A DNA stretch of 64,000 bases from Sphingomonas phyllosphaerae FA2 (GCF_000427645.1 NZ_KE386571.1:1911676-1975675), one strand, 5' to 3'; counted from the stretch's first letter, positions 42,582 to 52,225 are shown. Notes: generated from the letters alone by a model not told the origin. Translations and numbers: made by a program.

Positions 42582-42613
42582 AAGCGGGGCCCCGGATCAA
42601 GTACGGGGCGACG
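42582..42613. repeat. Single-arm copy of the CCCCGGATCAAG repeat
   Basis: AGCGGGGCCCCGGATCAAG followed by TACGGGGCGACG is the right arm of the element seen complete at 49362-49449. The left arm is missing. Confidence 0.6.
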
Positions 42614-42644
42614 ATCGAGATATAATCCGCTCGGACCATCCCCA

Positions 42645-42672
42645 CCGTTCGTGCCGAGCTTGTCGAAGCACG
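42645..42672. repeat. Short repeat unit CGTTCGTGCCGAGCTTGTCG-type
   Basis: This unit, ending in AAGCACG, resembles a third sphingomonad intergenic repeat family. I see only one copy in this window, so the assignment rests on general recollection. Confidence 0.35.
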
Positions 42673-42708
42673 TACCCCACGCACCGTTCGACCGTCTCGG
42701 CCCGAGCC

Positions 42709-44205
42709 TCACCGATACATCGCCGCCGCATCCGCCTTGAACGAGGCGCCGCTATCCGTGCGGCTGTAGAACATGTGGCCGCCGGGGTAGACGCGCAGCT
42801 GCACGCGCTCCTGAACGCCGAACGCCGGCATCTGGTCGACGATCAGCCGCGACGCGAAGAACGGGCAGGACAGGTCGTCCCAGCCGTGCACGATCATCAC
42901 GCGCATCTTGGGATCGTTGGCGATCGCCTTGCGCAGATCGCTGACCGGCGTGTCGGCGGGCTGGCCGCGATCCCACGCCGCATTCACCGCATAGGACAGC
43001 GCGTTGTAGCGCGCGTCGGTCTTCCAGCCGACCTCGCGCGTCACGAAATCGACCATCGCGCTGGTGGTCGGCGCGATCAGTGAATCGAGCAGCGGATCGT
43101 TCGATTCCTGCCGCGGCGACCACGGGAAGGGATCGAAGGCGGTGACGTTCGAATCATAGATGCTGCCGATCGTCGCATCGTTGCGATGCACTTCACGCAG
43201 GAACGTCCGGCTGTCGACGCGCCCGCCCATCCGCTGCACCAGCGCCGGATCGAGCCCGGTCAGCCGCGTGACGTTGCTGACGACGCGCTGCACCGCCTCG
43301 GTGTTCGCACGCCCCAGCAACAGGTCGCGCGCGAAATCGCCGCGCGTATAGGCCTCGACCTCGGCCATTGCGGTGGGGGTCAGCTGCCCCTTGCGCTCCA
43401 GATTGGCGGCGGCCATCGACGGCAGGTCGATCATCCACGGCAGCGGCGACAGTGCGGTCGCGCCGTCGCCCGATGCGGGATCGAGATAGGGCGACACCAT
43501 GATGAGCCCGTTGATCCCGACGCCGATCTGCGACTGCAGCTCATAGGCGATGCGCGGCGCACGATAGCCGCCATAGCTTTCGCCCATCACGTACTTGGGC
43601 GAGCGCAGCCGGCCTTCCTTGACCAGCCAGTCGTACACGACCTTCGACAGATATTTGATGTCGGGATCGTTGGCGTAGAACGCCTTCTTGGTCGCATCGG
43701 CATCCACCAGGCTGCGGCTGAACCCGGTGCCGATCGGATCGATGAAGACCAGATCGGTCATGTCGAGCCAGCTATTGGGATTGTCGCGCGCGATCGGGGC
43801 GTCGGACGGCGCGTCGCCCTGCGCGCCGAATTGCACGCGCTTCGGGCCGACCGCGCCCATGTTAAGATACACTGACGCCGCGCCCGGCCCGCCATTGAAG
43901 GCGAAGGTGACGGGGCGCGCGGCATCGCTGCCGGGGACGGTGTAGGCGGTATAAACCACCTGCCCGATCTCCTTGCCCTTCTCGTCGCGCACCGGGATCG
44001 TGCCGACCGTCGCCTTGTAGGTGATCGCGCGACCGCCGATCCGCGCGGTTTGCGTGATCGTCTTGTCAGCGGGCAGCGGCGGTTGCTGCTGCTTGTCGTC
44101 CTCCTGCTTCTTCTCGACGGTGGTGGTGGTCTTGTCGGTCTGCGCCAGCGCAGGCGCGGTGGTGGAAAGCAGCAGGGCGGCGAGCGACAGCGTGCGAACG
44201 ATCAT
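42709..44205 (-). CDS. Secreted S10-family serine carboxypeptidase
   Basis: This is a 498-residue exported alpha/beta-hydrolase. ATG 44205 gives the signal peptide 'RTLSLAALLLSTTAPALA', followed by a charged Gln/Lys-rich linker. S10 motifs are clear: 'FAFNGGPGAASVYLNMG' (oxyanion Gly pair), nucleophile Ser in 'VMGESYGGYRAPRIA', Asp in 'VHGWDDLSCPF' and His in 'YPGGHMFYSR'. S10 enzymes remove C-terminal residues at acidic pH; the group is otherwise best known from eukaryotes, but many sphingomonads and xanthomonads carry this bacterial type. It is transcribed alone, with repeat clusters on both sides. Confidence 0.9.
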   Translation of the reverse strand: MIVRTLSLAALLLSTTAPALAQTDKTTTTVEKKQEDDKQQQPPLPADKTITQTARIGGRAITYKATVGTIPVRDEKGKEIGQVVYTAYTVPGSDAARPVTFAFNGGPGAASVYLNMGAVGPKRVQFGAQGDAPSDAPIARDNPNSWLDMTDLVFIDPIGTGFSRSLVDADATKKAFYANDPDIKYLSKVVYDWLVKEGRLRSPKYVMGESYGGYRAPRIAYELQSQIGVGINGLIMVSPYLDPASGDGATALSPLPWMIDLPSMAAANLERKGQLTPTAMAEVEAYTRGDFARDLLLGRANTEAVQRVVSNVTRLTGLDPALVQRMGGRVDSRTFLREVHRNDATIGSIYDSNVTAFDPFPWSPRQESNDPLLDSLIAPTTSAMVDFVTREVGWKTDARYNALSYAVNAAWDRGQPADTPVSDLRKAIANDPKMRVMIVHGWDDLSCPFFASRLIVDQMPAFGVQERVQLRVYPGGHMFYSRTDSGASFKADAAAMYR

Positions 44206-44336
44206 CGGCAGGGTGACATCCGATTGGAGACGCCCCGGCGGGGTGCCGGTGGCTGATCGCACCATGCTACACCCTCGACCAGCGCGCGCAATCCGCCCAG
44301 TGGCCGGATCGCCGTTGGTGGGTCGCTTCCTCGACC

Positions 44337-44419
44337 GTCCTCCCGGACTTGATCCGGCGTCCCGCTTCGTTCTTATGTAACGAAGAAGCGAGGCTCCGGA
44401 TCAAGTCCGGGGCGACGAA
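44337..44419. repeat. Interspersed palindromic repeat, CCGGACTTGATCCGG family, overlapping a gene end
   Basis: The left arm CTCCCGGACTTGATCCGG and the right arm CCGGATCAAGTCCGGGGCG face each other around GTAACGAAG. The right arm runs into the 3' end of the DUF1176-type gene at 44401 and supplies its last codons and stop. Confidence 0.75.
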
Positions 44420-45318
44420 GTCAGGATCCTCCCGTCCTGTTCGCCGCGCACCGTCGCACGATAGGTCGTAACCTCATAGGTCGCACGGCGGCACTCGGCG
44501 ACGACGCGCTCCTCGGCGAGCCGGAAACGCGCACCGTCCCACACGAACTCGCGCCGCACCCCGCAATCGCGCCCCGGCGTGGCGGGCAGCAGTACCGCGT
44601 AGCGATGCCGCCCCGGCTCCCACGCGCCGGCCGCCGGCAGATCGACGGCAGGCTGCGCATCCCCCCTGTCCGGCACGACATAGGGCAACGCGCCCGCCCC
44701 GCGACAGGGCGACACCACCTCGAGCAGACTGTGCCCCGCATCCAGCCGATAGCCGCGCGCATAGACCGTCGCGCAGCCCTTCGCCGGCTTGCCGACCAGC
44801 TTCTCGAGCTGCTTGCGCGACAGCGTGCGCGGCGGTCGGGCGTCGAGCGGCGGGACGCTGATCTCGGTCGCCGCAGGCGGCACCGCAGCGCCTTCGCGGA
44901 TCGTCGTCAGCGCCGCGGTCAGTCCACGCAACGACGTTCGCACCCGCACGCGCCCATCCGGCTCCACGAGCGTCAGCGCCCGCCCGCGCCGCAACGCGCC
45001 GGCGAGGTTGCCGGTCAACGGCAAAGACAATCCGGCTCCACCACCCGGCGCAACCAATTGCGCGACCGTTCGCCCGTCGATCGCCACGGTCATCCGCACC
45101 CCCGCCGCGACCGTGGCGGGGATCGGTACGTCGACCGCCGCCACCGCGCCGTCGCGACGCAGCACCGCCAGCGGATAAGCCTCGGGATCGCCACCGTCGG
45201 GCACCTGCGACAAGGCGACGCAGCGCTGGCGATAGTCGCAGAACACGCGCCAGTCGCCCGCGTCGACCGGCGCGATCGCGACCGCGGCCTGCCCCGCCAC
45301 CAACAGCGCGACGCTCAC
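44401..45318 (-). CDS. DUF1176-like secreted protein, shorter paralogue
   Basis: This 305-residue protein starts at GTG 45318 inside the stop of the preceding paralogue (GTGA overlap). It has a signal-like N-terminus 'SVALLVAGQAAVAIAP' and then the DUF1176 pattern: 'DWRVFCDYRQRCVALSQV' near the start and 'DCGVRREFVWDGARFRLAEE' near the end, with paired cysteines. Function is unknown in the family. The final residues 'ILTSSPRT' are encoded by a mobile palindromic repeat, so the natural C-terminus has probably been altered. Confidence 0.75.
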   Translation of the reverse strand: MSVALLVAGQAAVAIAPVDAGDWRVFCDYRQRCVALSQVPDGGDPEAYPLAVLRRDGAVAAVDVPIPATVAAGVRMTVAIDGRTVAQLVAPGGGAGLSLPLTGNLAGALRRGRALTLVEPDGRVRVRTSLRGLTAALTTIREGAAVPPAATEISVPPLDARPPRTLSRKQLEKLVGKPAKGCATVYARGYRLDAGHSLLEVVSPCRGAGALPYVVPDRGDAQPAVDLPAAGAWEPGRHRYAVLLPATPGRDCGVRREFVWDGARFRLAEERVVAECRRATYEVTTYRATVRGEQDGRILTSSPRT

Positions 45319-46409
45319 CCGCGCACCACCCGCGCCCGCCACACCGGCAGGTAATCGGGGTTGCCGCGGCATTCGCCCATCGACCGCTGCTCGGTCAGCC
45401 GCAATTGCGCGCCATCCCACACGAAGGACTGCATCACCCCGCAATCGCCGAGCCCGCGCCCTTTGGCATAGCTGCGCAACACGCCGCCATCCACGTCGCC
45501 GTTGATGACGCTGTGGACCGGGGTCTGCGAGTCGGCACCCGTTTCCTCAAACCCGGACGGCGCATCGACCCTGGCCGGCGTCGCCTTCCCGTCGCGCACG
45601 ACGAACAGCGCGTCGATCTCGTTATACGCGCCCGCCGAGCAGGGCAGCAGCACCAGCGTCGCGCCGTCCGCTAATCCATGCGCGCGCGGTTCGGGGTCCG
45701 CGAAGGACGGATCGCACTCCGCGGTCCGTCGCATCTTGGCCAGCAACGCGGGGGCAAGCGTCGCCGCCTTGCCCTCGAATGCCACCGCGCGGACGCGGGG
45801 GGCGGCGCGTGCCGTCGGCACCGTCACCGACGGCTTGTCACCGCGCGCGACCAGCGCGGTCACCGTTTCCGCGCGCCCCTGTTGCGCGTCGATATAGCGC
45901 AACGCCGCCGACGCCCCTGCCGCGGAGATCGTGCCAAGCCGCTTGCCAGCCTTGTCGAGCGCCTCGATCGTCGCGGCATTGGCCAGCGCCCGCGCGATCG
46001 CCTCTGCGGCCGTACCGCTCAGCCCCTCGCCAACGACTGCGAAGGCGCGGCCGTCGATCTTCAACGTCGCGGGCGCGGCACCGTCACCCTGCGGCATCGC
46101 CAGCGCGATCTCGATCGCACCGTCCGGCCCGGCGGCCCGCGCCACCTGCAGCGTCACCGCCGGGAAATCGGCGTCGGTGCCGAGCGACGCCATCGCACAG
46201 CGCGCGACATTGTCGCACGCCACCGTCCAGTCGCGGAACGTCTTCTGCTCGCCCGGCTTGGGCACCGCATGGTCGTCGCTATCGGTAGCCGCAACCGGCT
46301 CGGCACGCGCCGTGGCGGTCGGAGTCGGAGTCGCCGTCGGTGGCGCTTGCCGGGGCTGCTGCGAACAGGCGGCCAGCCCGAGCACAGCCACAAACGCCAC
46401 TCTTTTCAT
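45315..46409 (-). CDS. DUF1176-like lipoprotein, longer paralogue
   Basis: This 364-residue protein starts at ATG 46409 with a lipobox 'VLGLAACSQ', followed by a Pro/Thr-rich linker. It shows the same layout as its neighbour: 'TFRDWTVACDNVARCAM' near the N-terminus and 'GLGDCGVMQSFVWDGAQLRL' near the C-terminus, which is the DUF1176 hallmark. Cys pairs suggest disulphides in the periplasm. Its end overlaps the shorter paralogue. No enzymatic motif is seen. Expression and localisation outside the inner membrane are predicted; function is not known. Confidence 0.82.
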   Translation of the reverse strand: MKRVAFVAVLGLAACSQQPRQAPPTATPTPTATARAEPVAATDSDDHAVPKPGEQKTFRDWTVACDNVARCAMASLGTDADFPAVTLQVARAAGPDGAIEIALAMPQGDGAAPATLKIDGRAFAVVGEGLSGTAAEAIARALANAATIEALDKAGKRLGTISAAGASAALRYIDAQQGRAETVTALVARGDKPSVTVPTARAAPRVRAVAFEGKAATLAPALLAKMRRTAECDPSFADPEPRAHGLADGATLVLLPCSAGAYNEIDALFVVRDGKATPARVDAPSGFEETGADSQTPVHSVINGDVDGGVLRSYAKGRGLGDCGVMQSFVWDGAQLRLTEQRSMGECRGNPDYLPVWRARVVRG

Positions 46410-46484
46410 CGCCCTGCCCCCTGTCGCTGGCGCATCATCGCCGCGGCAGGTTAAAGGCGCGCCAACATGAATAGGAGATGGCAG

Positions 46485-47354
46485 ATGCAAGTGGTCGGCG
46501 TAATCGGCGCGGGGCAGATGGGCGCGGGGGTCGCGCAGGTGTCCGCCGCGGCGGGCTATCGCGTGTTGCTCAGCGACGTGGACGCGGCGCGCGCCGAGGC
46601 GGGCAAGGCGGGAATCGCCAAGCGGCTGGCGCGCGCGGTCGACAAGGGCCAGATCGACGCGGCGGCGCGCGACGCGACGCTGGCGCGGATCGAGCCGGTC
46701 GCCGGCGCCAGCGACTTCGCCCCCTGCGATCTGGTGATCGAGGCGGCGACCGAGCGCGAGGAGATCAAGCGCCGGATCTTCGCCGATGTCGGTGCGGTGC
46801 TGCGCCCCGACGCGCTGCTCGCCTCGAACACCTCGTCGATTCCGATCACCCGGTTGGCGCAGGCCGCGCCCGACCCCGCGCGCTTCATCGGCGTCCACTT
46901 CTTCAATCCGGTTCCGGTAATGGGGCTGATCGAGGTGATCCGCGGGCTCGCCACCGCCGATTCGACCGTCGCCGCGATCGAGCAATTCGCCGAACGGCTC
47001 GGCAAGGCGGTGGTGCGCGCGAACGATGCACCCGGCTTCATCGTCAACCGCGTGCTGATGCCGATGCTCAACGAGGCGATCTTCGCGCTTGGCGAGGGCG
47101 TCGCGACGATCCGCGACATCGATCTCGCCTGCCAGCTCGGGCTCAATCACCCAATGGGGCCGCTGACGCTTGCCGACTTCATCGGGCTCGACACCTGTCT
47201 GGAGATCATCCGCGTGCTGTTCGAAGGCACCGGCGATCCCAAGTTCCGCCCCGCCCCGCTGCTGGTAAAATATGTCGAGGCCGGCTGGTACGGCAAGAAG
47301 AGCGGGCGCGGCTTTTACGATTACTCGGGCGCGGAGCCGGTCCCGACCCGCTGA
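46485..47354 (+). CDS. 3-hydroxyacyl-CoA (3-hydroxybutyryl-CoA) dehydrogenase
   Basis: This is a 289-residue NAD-dependent dehydrogenase. ATG 46485 is preferred because AGGAG lies seven bases upstream; ATG 46467 would put the start before this site. The Rossmann motif is '[21 protein letters not shown]'. Catalytic and binding features are '[12 protein letters not shown]', the active-site His in '[19 protein letters not shown]', Glu in this same segment, and '[17 protein letters not shown]'. The C-terminal helical domain ends '[13 protein letters not shown]'. The length and these motifs fit the short Hbd/PaaH type involved in butanoate or phenylacetate metabolism. No partner beta-oxidation gene is adjacent. 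Confidence 0.92.
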   Translation: MQVVGVIGAGQMGAGVAQVSAAAGYRVLLSDVDAARAEAGKAGIAKRLARAVDKGQIDAAARDATLARIEPVAGASDFAPCDLVIEAATEREEIKRRIFADVGAVLRPDALLASNTSSIPITRLAQAAPDPARFIGVHFFNPVPVMGLIEVIRGLATADSTVAAIEQFAERLGKAVVRANDAPGFIVNRVLMPMLNEAIFALGEGVATIRDIDLACQLGLNHPMGPLTLADFIGLDTCLEIIRVLFEGTGDPKFRPAPLLVKYVEAGWYGKKSGRGFYDYSGAEPVPTR

Positions 47355-47429
47355 GCGCCATTTCTTACCCCCGATGATCCGGCGCGACCATTCTTGCGCC
47401 GGATGGTTGGGCTGCGTAACAGCCGAGGA

Positions 47430-49184
47430 ATGAGCGACAACGTGCAGCCGTCCGACCCGAACCAGCACGACGATGTCGATCCCACCGGGCTTGCCGCGGG
47501 TCGCCCCGCCAAGGGGACGATGGACGTCGGCGCCAGCGAACCGATCGAACGGCCCGGGCTGCATCATTGGCGCGAGAGCACCATCACCGACCCGAATCTC
47601 CAGGATCGCGGCGGGGTGTTCTTCGCCGCGATCGAGATGACGCGGATGCCGATGCTGCTCACCGATCCGAGCAAGGACGACAATCCGATCGTTTTCGCCA
47701 ACAAGGCGTTCCTCGACCTCACCGGTTACGAGGAAGACGAGGTGCTGGGACGCAATTGCCGCTTCCTGCAAGGCGCGCAGACCGATCGCAACGCAGTGGC
47801 CGAAATGCGCGAGGCGGTGCGCACCCGCTCGTCGGTCGCGCTCGAACTGCTCAACTATCGCCGCGACGGCACGCCGTTCTGGAACGCGGTGTTCATCGGC
47901 CCGGTCTATGACACGCAGGGCAAGCTGCAATATTTCTTCGCCAGCCAGCTCGACGTCACCCGCCGCCGCAATTCTGAGCAATCCTACCGGCAGGCGCAGA
48001 AGATGGAGTCGATCGGCCAGCTCACCGCCGGGCTCGCGCACGATTTCAACAACCTGCTGCAAGTCGTGAACGGCAATCTGGAGCTGGTCACCCACACCAA
48101 GGACCCCGAACGCGTAAAGCGCTATGTCGCGGCCGCGCAATCCGCGGCAGAGCGCGGCGCTAAGCTGACGCGGCAATTGCTCGCCTTTGCGCGCAAGACC
48201 CGGCTGGAGCCGCGCCCGCTCAACCTCACGCATCTGGTGTCCGAGTTCAGCGAACTGATCGAAAGCTCGGTCAACAAGCAGGTCGACATTCACCTCAGCC
48301 TGCGGCGCGGGTTGCAGCACGTCGTGATCGATCCCGACCAGCTCGAAATGGCGCTGCTCAACATTGTCAACAACGCGCGCGACGCGATGCCGAACGGCGG
48401 GCTGGTGACGATTTCGACCCTGCCCCGCCACCTGAACGGCGATGCCGCCGCGCACGATCTGCCCTCCGGCGATTACGTCGTGTTGCAGGTCGAGGACACT
48501 GGCGAGGGGATGAGCCCCGAGGTGCTGGAACGCGCCACCGAACCGTTTTTCACCACCAGGGGCACCGGCAAGGGTACCGGGCTGGGGCTGGCGATGGCCA
48601 GCGGCTTCGTCCGCCAGTCGGGCGGGCGGCTCGAAATCGAGAGCACGCCCGGCAAGGGCACGCTCGTGCGGATGCTGTTCCCGGTCATGCAGGCGGACCG
48701 CAAGCCCGACTCCGAGCAGGTCGAAGACCAGGCCGCGACCAGCGCCCCGCGCGAGGGCGCCGAGCATATCCTCGTCGTCGAGGACAATGACGAAGTGCTG
48801 GCGATCGCGCGCGAAATCCTCGAAAGCGCCGGCTATCGCGTCTCCACCGCGATCAGCGCCGAGGCGGGGCTGAAGGTGTTCGACGCGGTCCACCCCAAGG
48901 ATCGCTTCGACCTGCTGTTCACCGATCTCGTGATGCCGGGCGGCATGAACGGGTTGATGCTCGCCGACGCGATCGTCGAGCGCGACGCCGCGGTCTCGGT
49001 GCTGATGACCACCGGCTATAACGAGGAGCTGGTCGTCGGCGGCCCGCGTGCGCGCGCCACCGACGTGCTGAGCAAGCCCTATCGCCGCTCCGAACTGCTC
49101 GATCGCGTCCGGCTGGCGCTCAACCGCGGCGGCGAAGGCGGTAAACGCCGCACGCGCTCGGATTTCGGCGCGGTACAGGCGTAA
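47430..49184 (+). CDS. LOV-domain (blue-light) hybrid histidine kinase
   Basis: This 584-residue sensor kinase starts at ATG 47430 (GAGGA adjoins it; the ATG at 47403 is possible). The LOV/PAS domain (about 60-175) has the photoactive Cys110 in 'GRNCRFLQGAQTDRNAV' and 'NYRRDGTPFWNAVFIGPV', the flavin-binding signature. HisKA has the phospho-acceptor His204 in 'GLAHDFNNLLQVV'. The ATPase domain has 'NIVNNARDAMPNGG', 'DTGEGMSPE' and 'GKGTGLGLAM'. The C-terminal receiver has Asp499 in 'LLFTDLVMPGG' and Lys in 'VLSKPYRR'. It has the same kinase type as the protein at 12707. Light should drive Cys-flavin adduct formation and change kinase activity. Confidence 0.93.
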   Translation: MSDNVQPSDPNQHDDVDPTGLAAGRPAKGTMDVGASEPIERPGLHHWRESTITDPNLQDRGGVFFAAIEMTRMPMLLTDPSKDDNPIVFANKAFLDLTGYEEDEVLGRNCRFLQGAQTDRNAVAEMREAVRTRSSVALELLNYRRDGTPFWNAVFIGPVYDTQGKLQYFFASQLDVTRRRNSEQSYRQAQKMESIGQLTAGLAHDFNNLLQVVNGNLELVTHTKDPERVKRYVAAAQSAAERGAKLTRQLLAFARKTRLEPRPLNLTHLVSEFSELIESSVNKQVDIHLSLRRGLQHVVIDPDQLEMALLNIVNNARDAMPNGGLVTISTLPRHLNGDAAAHDLPSGDYVVLQVEDTGEGMSPEVLERATEPFFTTRGTGKGTGLGLAMASGFVRQSGGRLEIESTPGKGTLVRMLFPVMQADRKPDSEQVEDQAATSAPREGAEHILVVEDNDEVLAIAREILESAGYRVSTAISAEAGLKVFDAVHPKDRFDLLFTDLVMPGGMNGLMLADAIVERDAAVSVLMTTGYNEELVVGGPRARATDVLSKPYRRSELLDRVRLALNRGGEGGKRRTRSDFGAVQA

Positions 49185-49229
49185 GCCTCGCTCGTATCAC
49201 CGGTTATTGACCGGCACGCCCTCACCTTC

Positions 49230-49305
49230 GTCATTGCGAGCGTAGCGAAGCAATCCAGAGCGTCGTGATCCGGCCCTGGATTGCTTCGCTACGCTCGCAA
49301 TGACG
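49230..49305. repeat. Interspersed palindromic repeat, CATTGCGAGCG family
   Basis: A nearly perfect hairpin: TCATTGCGAGCGTAGCGAAG plus CAATCCAG, mirrored by CTGGATTGCTTCGCTACG plus CTCGCAATGA around a 17-base loop. It lies downstream of the LOV kinase gene and could also end transcription. Confidence 0.8.
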
Positions 49306-49361
49306 AGATGAGATTTGACGAGCGTCACGTCTGCGTCACGGCGTTCACCAGACGGACTACC

Positions 49362-49449
49362 CGTCGCCCCGGACTTGATCCGGGGTCCCGCTTCTTCTTG
49401 ACGAGCCGCGCACAATAGCGGGGCCCCGGGTCAAGCCCGGGGCGACGAA
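49362..49449. repeat. Interspersed palindromic repeat, CGTCGCCCCGGACTTGATCC family
   Basis: Full-length example: left arm CGTCGCCCCGGACTTGATCC with GGGGTCCCGC, right arm GCGGGGCCCCGGGTCAAG with CCCGGGGCGACG. It abuts the 3' end of valS. Confidence 0.8.
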
Positions 49450-49456
49450 CGAACCC

Positions 49457-52225
49457 TCACCCCAATCGCGCCAGCGCCGCCGCGAACCGCTCCGCATCCG
49501 CGCTCTTCTCGGCGTGATCCGCGCGCGCCTTCTCGACCGCTTCGGGCTTGGCGCGCTCGACGAAGCTCGCGTTGCCCAGCCGCCCGGCCAGCGCATCGCG
49601 CTCCTTCTCCGCCGCCGCCAGCGACTTTTGCAATCGCTGCCGCTCGGCATCCAGGTCGATCACGCCCTCCAACGCCAGCGCGAACGTTTCCGCGCCCCAC
49701 AGGATCGGCGCGCGCGCCCCCTGCGCCTCGCCCGCAGTCAGCGTCACCCGCGCCAGCCGCTCGACATAGGGCGCGATTTCCGCCGGCACGCTGCCGGTCC
49801 CCATGTGCAGCGCAATCTTCGTCCCCGGCGGCACGTTGAGTTCGGCGCGCGCACCGCGCACCGCCTCGACCAGTTCGATCGCGCGCCCGATCTGCGCGGT
49901 GGCCGCCGGATCGAGCGCGCGCGCATCCGCCATCGGCCAGTGCGCGACGATCAGCTCATGCTCCCGCGGGGCGAGCGCGTGCCACAGTTCCTCGGTGATG
50001 AACGGCATGAACGGGTGGAGCAGGATCAGGATCTGGTCGAGCACCCAGCCCGCGACCGCCTTCGTCTCGTCGTCGATCGCACCTTTAATCAGTTCGAGAT
50101 ACCAGTCGCAGAACCGGCTCCATACGAACTGGTAGATCGCGTTGGCCGCCGCATCGAAGCGATAGTCGGCCAGCGCGAGGTCGACCGCCTGCACCGTCGC
50201 GACCGTCTCGGCGACGATCCACTTGTTGACCGCCAACGCCGCCAGCGGCGGCTCGATCGTCGTCGACCCGCCGATGCCGTTCGCCTGTGCGAAGCGGCTG
50301 GCGTTCCACAGCTTGGTCGCGAAGTTGCGATAGCCCTCGACGCGCTTCTCATCCATCTTGATGTCGCGGCCCTGGCTCTCCATCGCCGCCATGAAGAAGC
50401 GCAGTGCGTCCGCGCCATAGGCATCGATCAGCCCGAGCGGATCGACGGTATTGCCCTTCGACTTCGACATCTTCGCGCCATCCGCCGCGCGGACGAGGCC
50501 GTGCAGGTACAGCGTCTTGAACGGCACATCGCCCATGAACTCGATGCCCTGCATCATCATCCGCGCATCCCAGAAGAACAGGATGTCGAAGCCCGAGATC
50601 AGCACGTCATTGGGATAGCGGCCGTGGAGTTGGGGAGCGCGACCGGAAGCCCTCTCCCCTCCGGGAAGAGGGTTTGGGTGAGGGGTCGAGGTCTCACCGA
50701 GACCGGCCTCTCCATGAGACACCGGCCCCTCACCCCAACCCTCTCCCCGCAGGGGAGAGGGAGTTGTGGCAGCATCCGGCCAACCCAAGGTCGCGAACGG
50801 CCACAGCGCGCTCGAGAACCACGTATCAAGAACGTCCTCGTCCTGCCGAAGCGCGACGCCCTCGCCCGCCTGACGCTGCGCCTCATCGGCACTTTCAGCG
50901 ACAAAGATGCGGCCATCGTCCGCGAACCAAGCCGGAATCCGATGCCCCCACCACAATTGCCGCGACACGCACCACGGCTGGATGTTCTCCATCCAGTTGA
51001 AGAACGTCTTCTCCCACGTCTTCGGCACGATCCTGATCTGGCCCGAGCGCACCGCCTCGATCGCGGGCGTCGCCAGCGTCGCGGCATCGACATACCATTG
51101 GTCGGTCAGCCACGGCTCGATCACCACGCCCGAGCGGTCGCCATACGGCGTCTGGATCGTCCGCGCCTCTGCGTCATGCTCGACGCCGTCCTTGTCGACA
51201 TGCGGGATCAGCACGCCCTCGGCCTTCAGCCGCGCGACGACCGCCTTGCGCGCCTCGGCGGTGGTCAGCCCGAGGAACTCCGCCGGGATCAGCCCATCGG
51301 CGGTCTGCACCACCCGCGCCTGCGCATCGAGCATGTTGAGCATGTCGCGCGCCTCGATCCCGGCGCGGCGGCCGACCTCGAAGTCGTTGAAATCATGCCC
51401 CGGCGTGATCTTCACCGCGCCCGAGCCGAGCGCCGGATCGGCGTGCTCGTCGGCGACGATCGGGATCAGCCGCCCGGTGATCGGCAACCGCACCTGTTGC
51501 CCGACCAGCGCGCGATAACGCTCGTCCTCGGGGTGCACCGCGATCGCCATATCGGCGAGCATCGTCTCGGGCCGCGTCGTCGCGACATCGATATGCCCCG
51601 ATCCGTCCGCGAGCGGATAGCGCAGGTGCCAGAAGCTGCCGCGCACCTCGCGCGTTTCGACCTCCAGATCGCTGATCGCAGTGCCGAGGCCCGGGTCCCA
51701 ATTGACCAGCCGCTTGTCGCGGTACAGCAGCCCACGCGCGTGCAGATCGACGAACACCTTCAGCACCGCCTTGCTGAAGCCTTCGTCCATCGTGAACCGC
51801 TCGTTCGCCCAGTCCATCGAACAACCGAGCCGGCGCAGCTGGCGCGTGATCTGCCCGCCGCTCTCCGCCTTCCACGCCCACACCTTGTCGACGAACGCCT
51901 CGCGCGACAGGTCGGTGCGCTTCTCGCCCGCCGCAGCCATCTGCCGCTCGACCACCATCTGCGTCGCGATGCCCGCGTGATCGGTGCCGACCACCCACAA
52001 GGCATCCTTGCCCTTCAGCCGCGCGTGGCGCGTCAGGATGTCCTGCAACGTATTGTCGAGCGCATGGCCGATGTGCAGCGAGCCGGTGACGTTGGGCGGC
52101 GGATTGACGATCGTCCACGGCTCGGCGTTGGGTCGGTCGGGGCGGAACAAGCCCTTGTCTTCCCAATGGGCATACCATTTCGATTCGATGGCGGCGGGGT
52201 CGAAGGTCTTCGGAAGCTCGGTCAT
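49457..52225 (-). CDS. valS: Valyl-tRNA synthetase with an in-frame repeat insertion
   Basis: This 922-residue class I synthetase charges tRNA-Val. The start is ATG 52225. The HIGH motif is '[15 protein letters not shown]' and KMSKS is '[11 protein letters not shown]'. The editing (CP1) domain lies between, with '[18 protein letters not shown]'. The C-terminal arm is coiled-coil ('[20 protein letters not shown]'). Residues about 486-530 ('[13 protein letters not shown]' to '[14 protein letters not shown]') are encoded by a palindromic repeat and interrupt the usually conserved 'LGWP...YPNDVL(I/V)SGFDI' segment. The frame is kept on both sides, so the protein should still be made as one chain. 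Confidence 0.96.
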   Translation of the reverse strand: MTELPKTFDPAAIESKWYAHWEDKGLFRPDRPNAEPWTIVNPPPNVTGSLHIGHALDNTLQDILTRHARLKGKDALWVVGTDHAGIATQMVVERQMAAAGEKRTDLSREAFVDKVWAWKAESGGQITRQLRRLGCSMDWANERFTMDEGFSKAVLKVFVDLHARGLLYRDKRLVNWDPGLGTAISDLEVETREVRGSFWHLRYPLADGSGHIDVATTRPETMLADMAIAVHPEDERYRALVGQQVRLPITGRLIPIVADEHADPALGSGAVKITPGHDFNDFEVGRRAGIEARDMLNMLDAQARVVQTADGLIPAEFLGLTTAEARKAVVARLKAEGVLIPHVDKDGVEHDAEARTIQTPYGDRSGVVIEPWLTDQWYVDAATLATPAIEAVRSGQIRIVPKTWEKTFFNWMENIQPWCVSRQLWWGHRIPAWFADDGRIFVAESADEAQRQAGEGVALRQDEDVLDTWFSSALWPFATLGWPDAATTPSPLRGEGWGEGPVSHGEAGLGETSTPHPNPLPGGERASGRAPQLHGRYPNDVLISGFDILFFWDARMMMQGIEFMGDVPFKTLYLHGLVRAADGAKMSKSKGNTVDPLGLIDAYGADALRFFMAAMESQGRDIKMDEKRVEGYRNFATKLWNASRFAQANGIGGSTTIEPPLAALAVNKWIVAETVATVQAVDLALADYRFDAAANAIYQFVWSRFCDWYLELIKGAIDDETKAVAGWVLDQILILLHPFMPFITEELWHALAPREHELIVAHWPMADARALDPAATAQIGRAIELVEAVRGARAELNVPPGTKIALHMGTGSVPAEIAPYVERLARVTLTAGEAQGARAPILWGAETFALALEGVIDLDAERQRLQKSLAAAEKERDALAGRLGNASFVERAKPEAVEKARADHAEKSADAERFAAALARLG
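50650..50761. repeat. Palindromic repeat inserted in valS
   Basis: The left arm at 50650-50687 begins CCCTCTCCCCTCCGGGAAGA. The right arm at 50724-50761 ends CCCCGCAGGGGAGAGGG. The 38-base arms are complementary with few mismatches around a 36-base centre. It is translated within valS on the minus strand as '[12 protein letters not shown]' and '[10 protein letters not shown]'. It is a different family from the CCCCGGA repeats in the intergenic gaps. Confidence 0.85.

Larger units (their letters stand above)
42172..42708. other. Repeat-filled intergenic region, no gene seen
   Basis: These 537 bases separate the convergent aguA and S10 peptidase genes. They are filled with at least four palindromic elements of three kinds (annotated separately). 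Open frames across this stretch translate to low-complexity or repeat-derived sequence and I reject them as genes. Confidence 0.65.

Noticed and set aside
42309..42672. A possible CRISPR array in the repeat-rich gap
   Set aside because: Repeats are palindromic, of several unrelated kinds and irregularly spaced. There are no constant repeats with uniform spacers and no cas genes.
46410..48893. Upstream extension of the DUF1176 frame across the 3-hydroxyacyl-CoA dehydrogenase and LOV kinase genes
   Set aside because: The long open frame is antisense to two well-supported genes. The lipobox start at 46409 is the right start.
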